A DNA stretch of 64,000 bases, from the NCBI GenBank assembly GCA_008704415.1, contig VXIS01000006.1, positions 62,001 to 126,000 on the forward strand, written 5' to 3'. Positions 52,529 to 63,166 of this stretch are shown in pieces. The notes beneath the pieces are model-generated. The model was not told the DNA's origin and searched no databases. It saw only the letters and a program-made list of their open reading frames with translations. Position 1 is the first letter of the stretch. Every line of letters starts with the position of its first letter. This stretch comes from Sphaerosporella brunnea (lineage: Eukaryota; Ascomycota; Pezizomycetes; Pezizales; Pyronemataceae). The position numbers were made by a program, and so were the translations under genes.

Positions 52529-53428
52529 CACGACACGGTATCCGGCGGCACAGCGGGAACGCTTTCCACACGCATTGACCTCTGCAGCTCGGGGCAGGGG
52601 CTCGGCCAATCACCGTTGCATACACGCGACCGCCAGCACCGCCACCGACGCTGCGGTACTCATCTCCTGCCGCTGTCGGCAGCTGATCCAACCACGGTTA
52701 AGCATGTCTTGGATTGTTTTGAACGCAATGGATTCGGCCGACATGTCCATGAAGCTACACCGTGGCACTGCTCTGGGGCTGAAGCGAGAGGGGGACGGAC
52801 AATGGTGGATGTGTGAAGAGGCGCGTCAAGGCACGACAAAGCAACAGCGCTCATCCGCCACTGCTTCACATCTCTGGTGGCCAGCAGCTTTGCCAGCGGG
52901 GCAACGCGCCACAGCGGCCGGAACCTACAGGTTCTATGGCTGCCCGCACCTTTTCATCCACGGCATGCGGGGACTTCGGGAACTGAGCAGAGCATTGCGC
53001 GTGTTTTGCTATTTCTGTTTTACAGTCCACAATCCCGCGCCTCGCCGCCACGTTCCTTCCATGCTGTACCCAGCGAATTTTTTTTTGTTTTTTGTCTTTT
53101 GGCAAAAACGGTGTGAAGCCCACAATCCCACTTCGACCATCCATCCGCCACAATGCCGCATCACACAGAGCCACTACCACAGTACACGGCCCTCGCTTTC
53201 ATTCTCCGCCACGGGTCTGTAACGCCAACTTACGCGTCCCTAAAGCGCGACTGTCGAGCCCGCGATGTAACCTCCAAATCCCGATATATCCCGCGCGCAG
53301 TCTGTCGAGCGCATCGAATAGGGTTTTCCAAACCGCCGTGATCATCAGCCACACCGCCCAAATCTCGCAATCCAGATGCCATCCTCCACGGCCATGGCTG
53401 CCAAAAGCCAAATACACATTCGCGCGCA
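52529..53428. other. no gene recognised
   Basis: About 900 bp with overlapping open frames on both strands (52575-53222 plus, 53199-53669 minus) but no motifs. Confidence 0.3.
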
Positions 53429-54306
53429 TCACCGCCCCGCCGCGTGGGCGATGCCCGCCTCCAGGATATAGACTACCTGCTGATACCACTGCACTATGGT
53501 TTCCTCGTTGATGTCCTCCTCGTCGTCGTCCTGCATCACCATCTTGAGCCACGCGGTAAGCGTCTGCGCCAGGCACGCATTCGCGTCCGGAAACAGCGTG
53601 GGCAGTACGAAACTCCTGAAGTACCGGGCGTCCATGTACATCGCCTTCTTCCCCTTGGCCGTCTCCCACGGCGTGACATCGTTGGGCGCCTGCGCCGCGA
53701 ACATTTGGGCGCCGGGTCGCGGCGGTCGCTGTCCGTGGTGTAGTAGATACACACCCAGAGCAGCACTTCGAAGAAGCTCTCGAGGTCGTACAGCGGCGTG
53801 TGCTGGTGGTTCGGAAGGAGCAGCAGCACGTCGCGCGCCATGAAGTCGAAGGTGCCGGTGCGGTGCGAGGCGCCCGTGACGCCCGTGCGGTCCGCGAATA
53901 TGGCTAGGTCGAAGTCGATTGGGAAGCCGCCCGGCCCGGACGGATTGAGGAGGATGTTGTTGTTGCTGACGTCGCGATGCAGGACTTGGTGCTGCGTGTA
54001 CATGTGGCGGTGCGCTTCGATCGCTTGCTTGAGGCTGAGCAGCAGCTTCGTGGAGGTGCCGAAATGGAGCAGAGGCCGACCGACAGGCCCACTGATCAGC
54101 CGTGTGTGGACGCGGTTGCAAAAGGACGAGCCCGTGTGGATGAGATTGGTGCTGGTCTTGGTCAGCGCGGGGTATTTGATGCGTGCCGCCGCCGTGGAGG
54201 CGCAACCGGAAGGAGGACGAATCCCGGTGATGTCACGTTGGGAGACAAGCATTACATTACCCAGCGAGCGCAAAGAATTCAAAGAAAAAAAGGCGGCAGA
54301 AAACAC
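53429..54306 (-). pseudogene. FunK1-type protein kinase, one frameshift, 5' end missing
   Basis: The frame from 54306 carries, in order, VHTRLISGPVGRPLLHF, LKQAIEAHRH, the catalytic loop VLHRDVSNNNILL, IDFDLA (the DFG position as D-F-D, usual in FunK1), GTFDFMARDVLLL and YDLESFFEVLLWVC. Around 53705 a one-base shift moves the rest into another frame: MDARYFRSFVLPTLFPDANA and a stop at 53429. The N-lobe with the Lys and G-loop is not present in a readable form. FunK1 kinases are a fungal-specific family of uncertain substrates, often expanded and repeat-associated. The shift may be a sequencing error in a GC-rich run, in which case the C-lobe is intact. Confidence 0.75.
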
Positions 54307-54527
54307 AGAGAAAATTCATAGGCCAAAAAAACAACACAACATGTGAATGAAAACAAACTGAAAAGAAAGCCCCGGACCACGCAGGGCGTGTTCTGATAAA
54401 AGACATATTTGTCGGTTGAGAAACCAAAAGTCGTTGATTCGAGGTGAACACTTTTCGTTTCCCTTTTATGACCTCCAGGTCCGTGAGGGCCTTCGGGGAG
54501 AACGGATGACGAGCAAGAATGCAATCA

Positions 54528-55957
54528 TCAGTACCCGTCAGGAGTTTCGTCACCGTATCGGGAAAGAGCTTCCGCGGCCGTATTTTCTTCTCCAAGCCTA
54601 TGCTGAATCTGGAAATTGCAATCCGAGAGTTGTTCCCACCAACGGGCGAGTCTGCCGGTCAGCTTGGTCGTGGTCATGAACTTGGCCAGGTTGCGGTGAT
54701 CGGTTGTCACTTCGACGGTGAATTTCCCGCGGAGGAAATGGCGGTATCGATCGAACGCGTAGACGATTGCAAACAACTCTTTGTCATCGACCGGCCAGTT
54801 CTTCTCGTGATCCTTGAACTTGTGGGAGAACATTAACACCAGTCGTCGTATGCCGTCAGGGCCATCTTGGTAAATAACGCCGGCATATGCGACATTGGAA
54901 GCATCGGTCTCCAAGAAGGCCGTTTTCTCCCAGTCATAGGCGGTGAGGAACATATCGGATCGAAGAAGCTTTTTGAGCTCCAAAAAGGCACGTTCACATT
55001 CTTTGGTCCATTCAAAAGCGACTCCTTTGCAGGTGAGGGCCGTAAGTGGGGCTGCAGATGTCGGAGTAATGCGGAATAAATCCCCCGTAGAAGTTAGTCA
55101 ATCCCAAAAAGGACCGGACCTCCCTGACATTTCGGGGCGCGTCCCACTCACGCATGGCCTCCACTTTGTCGTCAGACATCCGGATGCCTTTTCCTGCTAA
55201 CGGCCGTGAATCCGAGGAAGGAGATTTCCTTGGCGTTCCAGACGCACTTGGCGGGCTTTAGATGCAGCCAAGCCTTGTCCAAAGCCTCTAGTACCAAGGT
55301 GACGTGCCTCTCGTGGTCATGTTCGTTTTCCGAAAAGATGACGATGTCGTCAAGAGAGGCGAACCCGAATATATCGAGAAATGGCGCAAGAACATGGTTG
55401 ATAAATCGTTGAAATACCGACGGGGCGGTTGCCAAACCGAAGGGCATCACCTTGTACTCAAACAAGCCGAAGAACGTTTTGAAGGCCGTTTTTGCCTCGT
55501 CACCTGGTCGGATCCGGATGTTGTTGAAACCTGCACGGACATCGAACTTCGTGAAGATGGCGGCTCTTGGGAGGCGCCCCATAACCGTCCAAACCAGGGG
55601 AACGGGGTACTCATCGAGCAGGATCTTGGAATTCAGGTCCCGGTAGTCCACTACCAATCGAAGCTGATCAACTCCTCAGGCTGAGGAAGCGGGGTCGACC
55701 ACGAAGAAAACGGGTGACGCGTTTCCGGCGCTTGACGTTTGTACGAATCCTTTGGCGAGTTTCTCGTCCAATATTTGCCGCAGGGTTTCCAGTTGTTCCT
55801 TCGTCATGTCATACAATTTGCACGGCGAGAGTTTCTCGCCGTCTCTGACGGTAATAGAGCAATCCAATGCAGGTCGGGAAGGCGGTAGCTCCTTGGCGGC
55901 TTCAACCGAGAAGACTGAATCTGCGAACCGTTTCACGAAGGCGGGGATTGTGTCCAT
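54528..55957 (-). pseudogene. gypsy pol: reverse transcriptase and RNase H
   Basis: RT: VKRFADSVFSV..., then a TGA between PASSA and GVDQLRLVVDYRDLN (at about 55676), then IFTKFDVRAGFNNIR (first catalytic Asp), FKVMPFGLATAPSVFQ type block, and FASLDDIVIF (active-site DD). A frameshift follows LGFTAVS (55172-55200); other frames continue with VREVRSFLGLTNFY and, after another shift, the RNase H (TAFLETDASNVAYAGVIYQD, DDKELFAIVYAFDRYRHFL, TTDHRNL). It ends AAEALSRYGDE near 54550. Three or more lesions. Confidence 0.8.
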
Positions 55958-56217
55958 CCAATTATCGGCTTCCTCCAGGGATGCCTTTCGGCGGTTTTCC
56001 TCGGCTTCGATTGCCGCAATTAGCCCCCAGCCGCAAAGGCAGCCCCTGAGTCCCGAGATGGCGGAAGCGCGATCGGAGATGTTTCCTGGTACGAAGTCGT
56101 AGGATCAGTGCGGTCGGGGACAGCGGGGACAGACAGGTTCTCGGGGGTTTCATCAATACTACCCCCCGAAGATTTAACCTTACCGATGTTTCGTAGTTGG
56201 ATGACATAGTGGGGGAA

Positions 56218-56620
56218 TTATTGATTGAGAAAGGTCATTCCCAAGACCACTGGGTGAGAAGGGTCCAACCTGGTTACCAGGCAGTTCACGGAGTATGGCG
56301 TGTCATTTACTCTCAGCTGAAGAGTTGCTGAGTAGTCTATGACTCCCTTTTTGGGTTTAGAACCATCAAGCAATCTCAATATAACCCGCGAAGATAGCCG
56401 TTCCATTGAAACCCCGTTACGCTTACAAAAATAAAAATCCACGAAATTCCTGATTGCCCCACAATCCAACGAAACAAAAACCGAAACTGACTGTTCATCT
56501 CGGGCTTCGAGATAGCCTGGGAGGGTGATCTTGTCAGCCTGGTTCTGTAAAGAGGAGCGGGAGCAATAAACAATCTGGGATTTCCCCTTTATGTATAGGA
56601 CTGCGCAGCGTAGGAGATGA
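56218..56620 (-). pseudogene. gypsy protease (retropepsin) fragment
   Basis: FVSLDCGAIRNFVDFYFCKR carries the catalytic Asp in Asp-Cys-Gly instead of the usual Asp-Ser/Thr-Gly. It is followed by LQLRVNDTPYSVNCLVTRLD and PVVLGMTFLNQ, the normal flap-to-C-terminal order. It lies in a different frame from the RT, separated by about 250 bp. Confidence 0.7.
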
Positions 56621-56677
56621 GGACATACCAGAGTTTCCCAAACAAGATCCGATCCTTTCGGACCTGGCTGGGCCCCC

Positions 56678-57247
56678 CTATTCTTCACTCGTTCCACCGC
56701 GAGTCGCGTCCTCGTTCGCCGGCTGGCGGCGTAAAAGCTCAGCCAGAAACGGAGGCCGGCCGCCAGCAGGGGTCGGGGGCCTGCAGGGACGGATTTCCAC
56801 TCCGGTCGGCGCGCGTGGGCGGTATTCACCTTCGGGGGGAGGGTTAATGGCCGAAGACACCGTCGGCCGAAGGAACGAGTTCGACGACTGCGCCACAGAG
56901 AGATACCGGAGCGGGCCAATGGTCTTCAACGTCGAGAAGACTGGCAACGGCACCGAAAACCGCAAGAGCGCAGACCATGCATTCACGAGACTGTGGGGCT
57001 CGATCTCGATATCCGTATCCCGAAGGTTCTGCGGCACGGCGCTGTGGAAGAACCGGTTCCACTCCTCGACGTCTGGCGGTATAGTGGGGTCCTGCAGGAA
57101 TGCCGTCACCACGATCTGAATCTCCGCGCTATCCGCGACCATGGAGTCACTGTGCCGCGCGAGACAGATGCTTCCGCTCGGCTTGTTTCCCAGCTGAGCA
57201 TGGACGGGGGGTGACCTGGAGGTTGTACTTGTCGGCGTTGCGCACAA
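56678..57247 (-). pseudogene. probable gypsy Gag/linker fragment
   Basis: An open frame with VEEWNRFFHSAVPQNLRDTD and a Pro/Arg-rich end (RPPTPAGGRPPFLAELLRRQ) directly before the protease. No zinc knuckle. Assigned by position and strand; it partly overlaps the second exon of the zinc-knuckle gene in another frame. Confidence 0.35.
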
Positions 57248-58034
57248 ATATGGCGTGGATGTGCGCTGCAGTCATCGCTCGTCCCTCCTGGGCATCTGCC
57301 ACGCAATCGTGAAATTGGTCAGATCCAGCAGCTCTGAGTGTGTTGAGATTGGCGGCACGGATACCGATCGTCGCCAACACAACGATGATCCCCTGCTGGC
57401 GGTTCCAGGGCGTGTGATAAATGTGCGCAGTTTCGGCACGGTTGACATTGTAGTGTACCGACACGTTGAAGTGCGGAAAGTCCGCACTCCGTTCTGGTCT
57501 GCCGATGGCCGTGAAGGTGCGATCGTGGGTGCCCCGGCTGTCAGAATGATGTGATGGTCAGCGCAGCCCGAATATAACGGCCTACAGAAGCCGGAAAGAT
57601 TTCACAAACACTACAACAATCCTGCGCACGTGGTTGGTCGCACCGCGGCTCTGGCGGTGGCTCAGCAGCTGCGCTCGAATGGCCACCTCAACGGCGACCC
57701 GCTCAACGTCGGAAGCCCAAATCTCTGCGCGCTCAAAGAGTGGGAGAGTCCAGTCGATTGGGACAGTGCAATGGGCGGTGGTGTGCCTACCTGCACAGAG
57801 TAGACATCGGTGTCTACGCACCACGAGCTGAATGTTGTTGTCGTTGGTTGCCGCCATGTTGTTGATGTGGTACTCCGGAAAACCGTCCGCCAACCGGACC
57901 CGAAAAGCGTCACCCAGGCCTGCGATAAGTCGATAGTCCCTCTGGAGGTATTCAGCTAGCGGGGCATTCACTGCTGCAGTGTTTCCAGTCGCACGCCATG
58001 AATGTAATGGATCGCCACATACCTCCACCAACAT
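57147..58034 (-). CDS. zinc-knuckle protein with one intron, family unknown
   Basis: Exon A 57586-58034 from ATG (MLVEVCGDPLHSWRATGNTA), intron 57538-57585 (48 bp, GTAGGC, branch GCTGAC, acceptor TGACAG), exon B 57147-57537 in phase, predicted 279 aa. Exon A has HRCLLCAGRHTTAHC, a CX2CX3HX4C zinc knuckle. Exon B reads DFPHFNVSVHYNVNRAETAH...GIIVVLATIGIRAANLNTLR and stops at 57147. The frame is also open upstream of the ATG back to a TAG (Pro-rich, PNPADPTPPGF). A knuckle like this suggests nucleic-acid binding, as in Gag proteins, and the gene sits directly 5' of the gypsy protease/RT on the same strand, so it may be that element's Gag or an independent host gene. Confidence 0.5.
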
Positions 58035-58249
58035 TGATCGCCATCTCCCCGCTGCAAATCCAGGTGGAGTGGGATCGGCGGGGTTCGGCGTCGCAGTCTG
58101 AGGTGGCGGCGCGGACTCTGCAGACCAACAGATGGCGCCGCAGTCTCCGTAAATGCGACCGGCAGTTGATGGCGGCCGTGAGATCTATAGGTGCTTCACT
58201 GGATATCACTCCATCCGCGACTGGGCACGAACATGTACGCCAGATCAGC

Positions 58250-59145
58250 AACCACCCCGCACCGGAGCGAGACGATTCGGCGCCAGCAGATATTGCGACG
58301 AATAGGCAGTCGGGGTGTTGAGCAAGCACTTCAGCCCACCCCGCGGTGCGAAGTGGGCTTGAAAAATAGACAGGTAGCGCTGGGTTGGTGTAGACAAGAC
58401 TGTATGGGAATGTGTCAGAGACAGAGGAAAAGGCTGTGGCACGAGTCCTGGTGCTTGGCGCGGAGTCACGCGGTGTGAGAGTAGTGACGGTGCATATTGC
58501 TATGGATAGGCAGGCATGTGTGCAGCAACATTGTGTGTGGGCATGTGACGAGCGAGGTGCGGATATGTTTGAGAATTTCCTGTGTGATGTAACAGCGAAA
58601 GCACCAGCACGACAAGAGCTTGTGATACTAGGTACAATAGAGCTGTGTGGTGTCTGCTTCAAGTCTTCCCTTCATCCCACGATGCTCGCCATAGCCACCT
58701 CATCCTAGTGACGCTTTCCCCGGGGGCCAAGTGACGCTTTCCCCACGGGCCAAGTCGGGTGGAGTTGACATCTCACTCTGTGGAACCTCCGGCTTTACAG
58801 TTTCACGCTGGCGAACGAGGCTCATTTGGAGGTTGGGATCAGGGTCGCGCCGGCCATCAGTGTCGTAGCGTCCCAACCACAGGCGCTTGTAGTGAAAGGT
58901 GAAGTGGAACGGCTTCACACGTTCAAAGGTATGAGTGCGATTGATTGAGTAAAGAAGGTCACGGTAGGATGCCAGAGCAATATGTAGGTCCGGACGTATC
59001 TCGGGAGGTTCAAACTGGACCACAATCTGCCAATAAATCTGCAATGGCTGCATCAGAGACGGGATACCTCCACCGTAGTAGTCACTGGCGTGGTCCTGTG
59101 CGACGGTAGGGATTATGTATGGGCCCGGTGTTGTGGTTCAATTGT
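58250..59145 (-). pseudogene. possible DIRS/Ngaro-like ORF fragment
   Basis: The minus-strand frame from about 59145 to 58700 reads YYGGGIPSLMQPLQIYWQIV...RPDLHIALASYRDLLYSINR, then FHFTFHYKRLWLGRYDTDGR. The block (F)HFxFHxKRLxxGRxD followed by D(P)xL is, as I recall, typical of the ORF before the RT in fungal DIRS/Ngaro-type elements. Further on (about 58380-58300) SPLRTAGWAEVLAQHPDCLF resembles the start of their RT region (PLRxxxWxxxLxxHPDxxFV). The pieces are in different frames and the RT palm is absent. A tandem 25-bp repeat (AGTGACGCTTTCCCC) lies at 58708-58745. Confidence 0.35.
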
Positions 59146-59255
59146 TGTCTAAGGAAGAGAGCGAGACGAAGCGTCCCACCCAAGTTATCTACATAGACGG
59201 TGGCCACGTGATGACCGAACCCTTCAATGTATCTTCCTACATCCACCTCCCCCCG

Positions 59256-59274
59256 AAAAAAAAAAAAAAAAAAA
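59256..59274. repeat. A19 homopolymer
   Basis: Nineteen A on the plus strand, bordered by a purine-rich minus-strand stretch (59280-59340) that could be the chromovirus polypurine tract region. No retroposed gene ends here. Confidence 0.7.
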
Positions 59275-59321
59275 CATCCCGCCTCACCGACGCGTCTCTC
59301 TCCACCGTCTCCATCTTCTCT

Positions 59322-60076
59322 CTATCCTCCGTCTCCCCCCGGATGGGACCCAGCATTTGTCCCAAGCGGTTGTCGCCCCACGAGCCGCAAGCTGCTACGT
59401 GTGCCGGTGGCCTCCGGCTTTCGTCGGAATGCCTTGGGCAACAAATGTGCGAACATGACGTTGTCTGGTGCTGCATCCACCCATTCCCGCAGCGTCTCTG
59501 CACCACCATATCTTGACAAGTTGGTGGGCGGTTCTCAGGTGCTCTCGGAGTCTGGCTTTCCCTTCCATTTGATCAAAAGCTTTAGCCGGTCATCGTCGTT
59601 CTTGTCATACTTCCATGTGACTATGCGCTCTAACTCGTACGCAGCGGCACCAGATTTGAGAACGCGCACGGGCGGCGGTGGCTCTTGAGGTTGGTCGGGC
59701 ATTCCGGGTACATATCGTTTGAAAAGGGCCACATTTTTTGTTCCATGGATGCGTAAATGGCTCGGCAAGTCGGAAATGTCAAACCTAAGGTAAACGGTCC
59801 AATGAATTTCTGGCAAAGTGCTGAGCTCAAGCGTGCTTCTCTTGCTCCTGAAGCCGCAGCCGCATAGGATAATGGCATATTCTTTGTCGAGATCATCACT
59901 TTGTCTCCGGGCTGAAAGGTATGCGCTTGCCGAGATTTGTTGGCTTCTTCTCTCTGTGTCTCTTGTACGGTGCGGAGTACTTCGCGTATCTTGCGTAGGT
60001 TATCTTGCATTGTAGTGACGAAACTGACTGCCTCCTCTCCATGGTCAGGCTTTGCTTGTCGGACCCCACCTGTCAT
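59322..60076 (-). pseudogene. integrase C-terminal linker and chromodomain
   Basis: Reads AVSFVTTMQDNLRKIREVLR, FQPGDKVMISTKNM and KFIGPFTL, then shifts frame to FDISDLPSHLRIHGTKNVAL...LFKRYVPG (the usual F-H-V-S-L-L position is degraded) and the chromodomain YELERIVTWKYDKNDDDRLK followed by LLIKWKGKPDSEST. A TGA at about 59532 replaces the Trp expected in SEST-W-EP, after which EPPTNLSRYGGAETLREWVD continues to 59322. Chromodomains target integration to heterochromatin marked by H3K9 methylation. Adjacent frames overlap because of the shift near 59800. Confidence 0.75.
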
Positions 60077-61973
60077 GATGTCTCGAGTTGGCTTTCTCTG
60101 CTTGGCCGTCGGTCTGAGGGTGGAAGGCTGTGGACATCTTTAGCTTTGTCTTCCACATCATCGTCAAGTGTTCCCAGAATTCTGAGGTAAACCTCGCATC
60201 CCGATCGCTGACGATATCATCAGGGATTCCATGGAGTCGGAAGTAGTGCTCGACAAAGAGCTGAGCGAACTTTCTAGCTGTAAGCGTCCTTTCTGTCGCT
60301 CCCACCCAGTGCGCTCGCGTGGTTAAGCCATCGATGAAGGTGATAATTGTGTCATTGCCTTTTTCTGTAGTGGGAAGCTTTGTGACAAAGTCGATGTTGA
60401 TGCGCTTCCAGCACTCCTCTGGGATGTCAAGAGGTTGCAATAGTCCATAAGGTTTGTGGTTAGGTGGCTTTGCTCGCTGACAAGCTTCGCATCCTTGAAC
60501 GTAACGGCGGACCATGGGCCGTAGCCCTTTCCAGTAAAAGCGCGAGGCCACCATTGCTTCGGTACGGGCTACACCAAAATGTCCTCCCGTGGTTGAATTG
60601 TGTGCCTCTTCGATGAGCTCCATCTGGAGTGCTTTTGGTACGCAGAGTCGTCGTTGAATTTTGTCATAGATAAGGCCGTCCTCAAGGTAGTATTTCTTTG
60701 CCCGATCTCGGCGTTGCTTGTGGCGTTCCGCTGATGCAGTTTCCACTTGCTCTTCTCCCATAAGTTCTTCCCATACCAGATCAAAATAACTGTCCAACTG
60801 ATATGCTTCCCGTACTCGATCAAGCCATTGTCCAGCCTGCGTAGCCATTGTAGTTACCATGATCTCAGAATCCAAATCCTCAATTTTCATTTGCTCCTGC
60901 TGCGAACCCTCTTTTGAATGTGGTATCTCAACTCCTGCGAGTAAAATCTCACCCGCATCTGGCACCTCTGCAAGGGTCTGTTTGCTACCAAGCCGAGGGA
61001 TTGGTGGCCCCTTATAGTCTGGTCGTCTGCTCAGCGCATCTTGGACATAATTCTTTGCGCCTGGCCAGTATTCAACATCGAAATCGTACTCCTGCAGGGT
61101 TTCCAAAAGACGCATTTGACGGCTGGTCAGTTTTGGCTGTATCAGAATATGCTGAAGCGAGGAATGATCCGTGCGGACGATAAACTTTCCACCATCATTG
61201 CCATGTAGGTAGTATCTCCAATGAGTGATGGCGTCTCGAATCGCAAGGAGTTCTTTATCGTATGTGCTATACCTAGTCTCGGCATCTCGAAGCTTTCGTG
61301 AAAAATATGCAATGATTCGCTCGCACATTCGACCGGCATCCTTTGGATCATTTTGCAACTGATGTAACGTCCCGCCGATTGCGAAGTCTGAGGCGTCTGT
61401 CCGTACCAGGTATTGGCAGCCAGACGTTGGCAATGCCAACGCTGGCCTGGCAATAATTGCAGCCTTGAGCATGTCCACTGCAGCGCAAATGCGCTTCCAA
61501 CTATCGGTATTTTGCCTCACCTCGTCGTATTGTCGTTGATTGACAGTGAACAATTCCAGCAATGGAAGCACCAGTCGTGCAAAATCGGGAACAAAGCGGC
61601 GATAGACACCTGTCAATCCTACAAATTGGCGCATTTCTGCTGGAGTAGTTAGATAGGGCCAATCGGTGACTGCCCGGACTTTTGCTGCAGTCATTCTGAT
61701 CGCATCGTCTTGACCATTCACCTCAAAACCCAGGAATGTTGCCTTTGCTCTGCCGAATTCGCATTTGTCGCTTCCCAAGCGGAAGCCTTCTTTTCGTAGG
61801 GTGTCCAAGACTAACCAAACGTGGCGGTCGTGATCCTGAGCTGTCTTGCTATAAATAAGGATATCGTCCAAAAACCCAATGCAATATCCCTTTTCAACGT
61901 GTTTCCCCAGCACATCGTACATCAAGCGCATAAATTCTGCTGGGGCGTTTGCCAAGCCGAAAGGCATCACCAA
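60045..61973 (-). pseudogene. chromovirus pol: RT palm, RNase H, integrase
   Basis: A long undamaged segment of 642 codons, in frame with the upstream pol after one TGA. RT: VMPFGLANAPAEFMRLM and CIGFLDDILIYS (active-site DD). RNase H: YLVRTDASDFAIGGTLHQLQ, YSTYDKELLAIRDAI, VRTDHSSLQHI, VQDALSRRPDY. Integrase: zinc-binding H/H/C/C (HNSTTGGHFG ... CEACQRAK), then catalytic NIDFVTKLP, VSDRDARFTSEFW and the Glu in HPQTDGQAEKAN. Just after that Glu the sequence breaks (SRHHDRWGPTSKA-stop); about 60-65 residues normally found before the linker are missing, so this is a deletion rather than a simple shift. Confidence 0.9.
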
Positions 61974-63113
61974 TCATTCCCACAGGCCGTCAGGACCAAC
62001 AAAGGCTGTCTTTTCGATATCGTCTGGGTGCATTCGGTGTTGGTGATAACTGCTAAAGAAATCAATCTTTGAAAAGAAATGTGATCCTTGAAGCTTGTTA
62101 AGGAGGTCTTCCGGTAAGGGCAGTGGGAATCGATCTTTGACTGTGATGCGGTTGAGAAAACGGTAGTCGTAGACCATTCGTAGTTTGGGCTTGCCAGTTT
62201 TTGGATCAACTGAGCCCGGTTTAGGTACAAAGATTGCTGGAGCGGCGTAAGGTGATTTGGATCTTCGTATTGCACGCCTATCACGCAGGGCAAGAATCTG
62301 CTGTTGATATTCCTCAAGCTCCGCTGGTGTCATTTGATAGGGGGATCGATGTGTTTGTTGGGCGCCGGGAATCAAACGTATCCGGAATCCTCCACTTTTC
62401 TGTGCAGGTGGCAGTCCGGACAGCTGCTGAAATAGGTCCGGATATTCTGTGCGGATCCTGTTTTCAAATTCATTTAGATCAGGTGATGTCTCTGTCTGTA
62501 ACAGTTCCGTCCAGATGGCTGCACAGTCAGATTGGAATTCGTGTTCGCTGACAATCTCCCCCACCAACACCTCCATATCATCTTCAGGGTTGGTGTCCAA
62601 GCTGATCTGCTTGAGGATTGGTTTTCGATTGATCCTACTTTCTGCATATTGCTCCGCATCGGCTGCAGTTAATCCTGGAATTATGGTCTTTCCCTTTCCT
62701 CCCTTGGGACCGATCCGTAGGTGTTTCTTTTGGTAATTGACGTTGTGCGCCACTTCTTCCATCCAGTCCATCCCCAGGATAATATCATACTTTGCTAAAG
62801 GGTAAATAGTGAACCATCCTCTATAGAAGTAATCTTCACCCTTGGCTGCTTGTATTCGGATGGATAGTTGTGCTTGTTTCAAAGGCATACGTTCCACTCG
62901 GCCCGCGGTCGTGACCTTCATTGTCCCACAGTGTCGTGTCTTAATTTTGGTTGTACAATTGGTCAGAACGTTCTCGCTGACAAACCTATTTGATGCTCCG
63001 CAGTCGTACAAACTGAGAGCGGTTCGAGATGAGCGGTTCATGTCAATCAGAAAACGTAGTAGATTACGTGAAGAACAAGATTCAGTCCCATTACTGCAAA
63101 CACCCAATGCCAC
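61974..63113 (-). pseudogene. chromovirus pol: protease and RT N-terminal half
   Basis: Protease with ALSLYDCGASNRFVSENVL (catalytic Asp in Asp-Cys-Gly) and YDIILGMDWM. The RT begins FRIRLIPGAQQTHRSPYQMT, then AAPAIFVPKPG, KLRMVYDYRFLNRIT and FFSKIDFFSSYHQHRMHPDD (first catalytic Asp). The frame ends at TGA 61974-61976, where GLWE-stop-LVMPFGL shows a Trp codon (TGG) changed to TGA; the next codons continue in frame. Gag lies just upstream in another frame. Confidence 0.88.
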
Positions 63114-63166
63114 ATTTATCTGATTACGTTTCTTGCGCCGGGATACTGTACGCTCAGCAGCATCCC

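Larger units (their letters stand above)
54360..57250 (-). mobile_element. decayed Ty3/gypsy retrotransposon
   Basis: Minus-strand order Gag-like/linker, protease, RT, RNase H. Integrase is absent: after RNase H the sequence runs about 150 bp (KALTDLEVIKGKRKVFTSNQ) and then stops near the FunK1 pseudogene. No LTRs recognised, so both ends are probably truncated. Confidence 0.7.

Noticed and set aside
58634..58650. TAGAGCTGTGTGG, resembling a family A terminus
   Set aside because: Similarity ends after 12 bp, there is no G-rich array, no partner end and no 8-bp duplication.
59115..59516. Plus-strand open frame starting MYGPGVVVQL through the A19 run
   Set aside because: Lies antisense to the chromovirus 3' end; Lys run is the homopolymer and no domain or splice support is seen.
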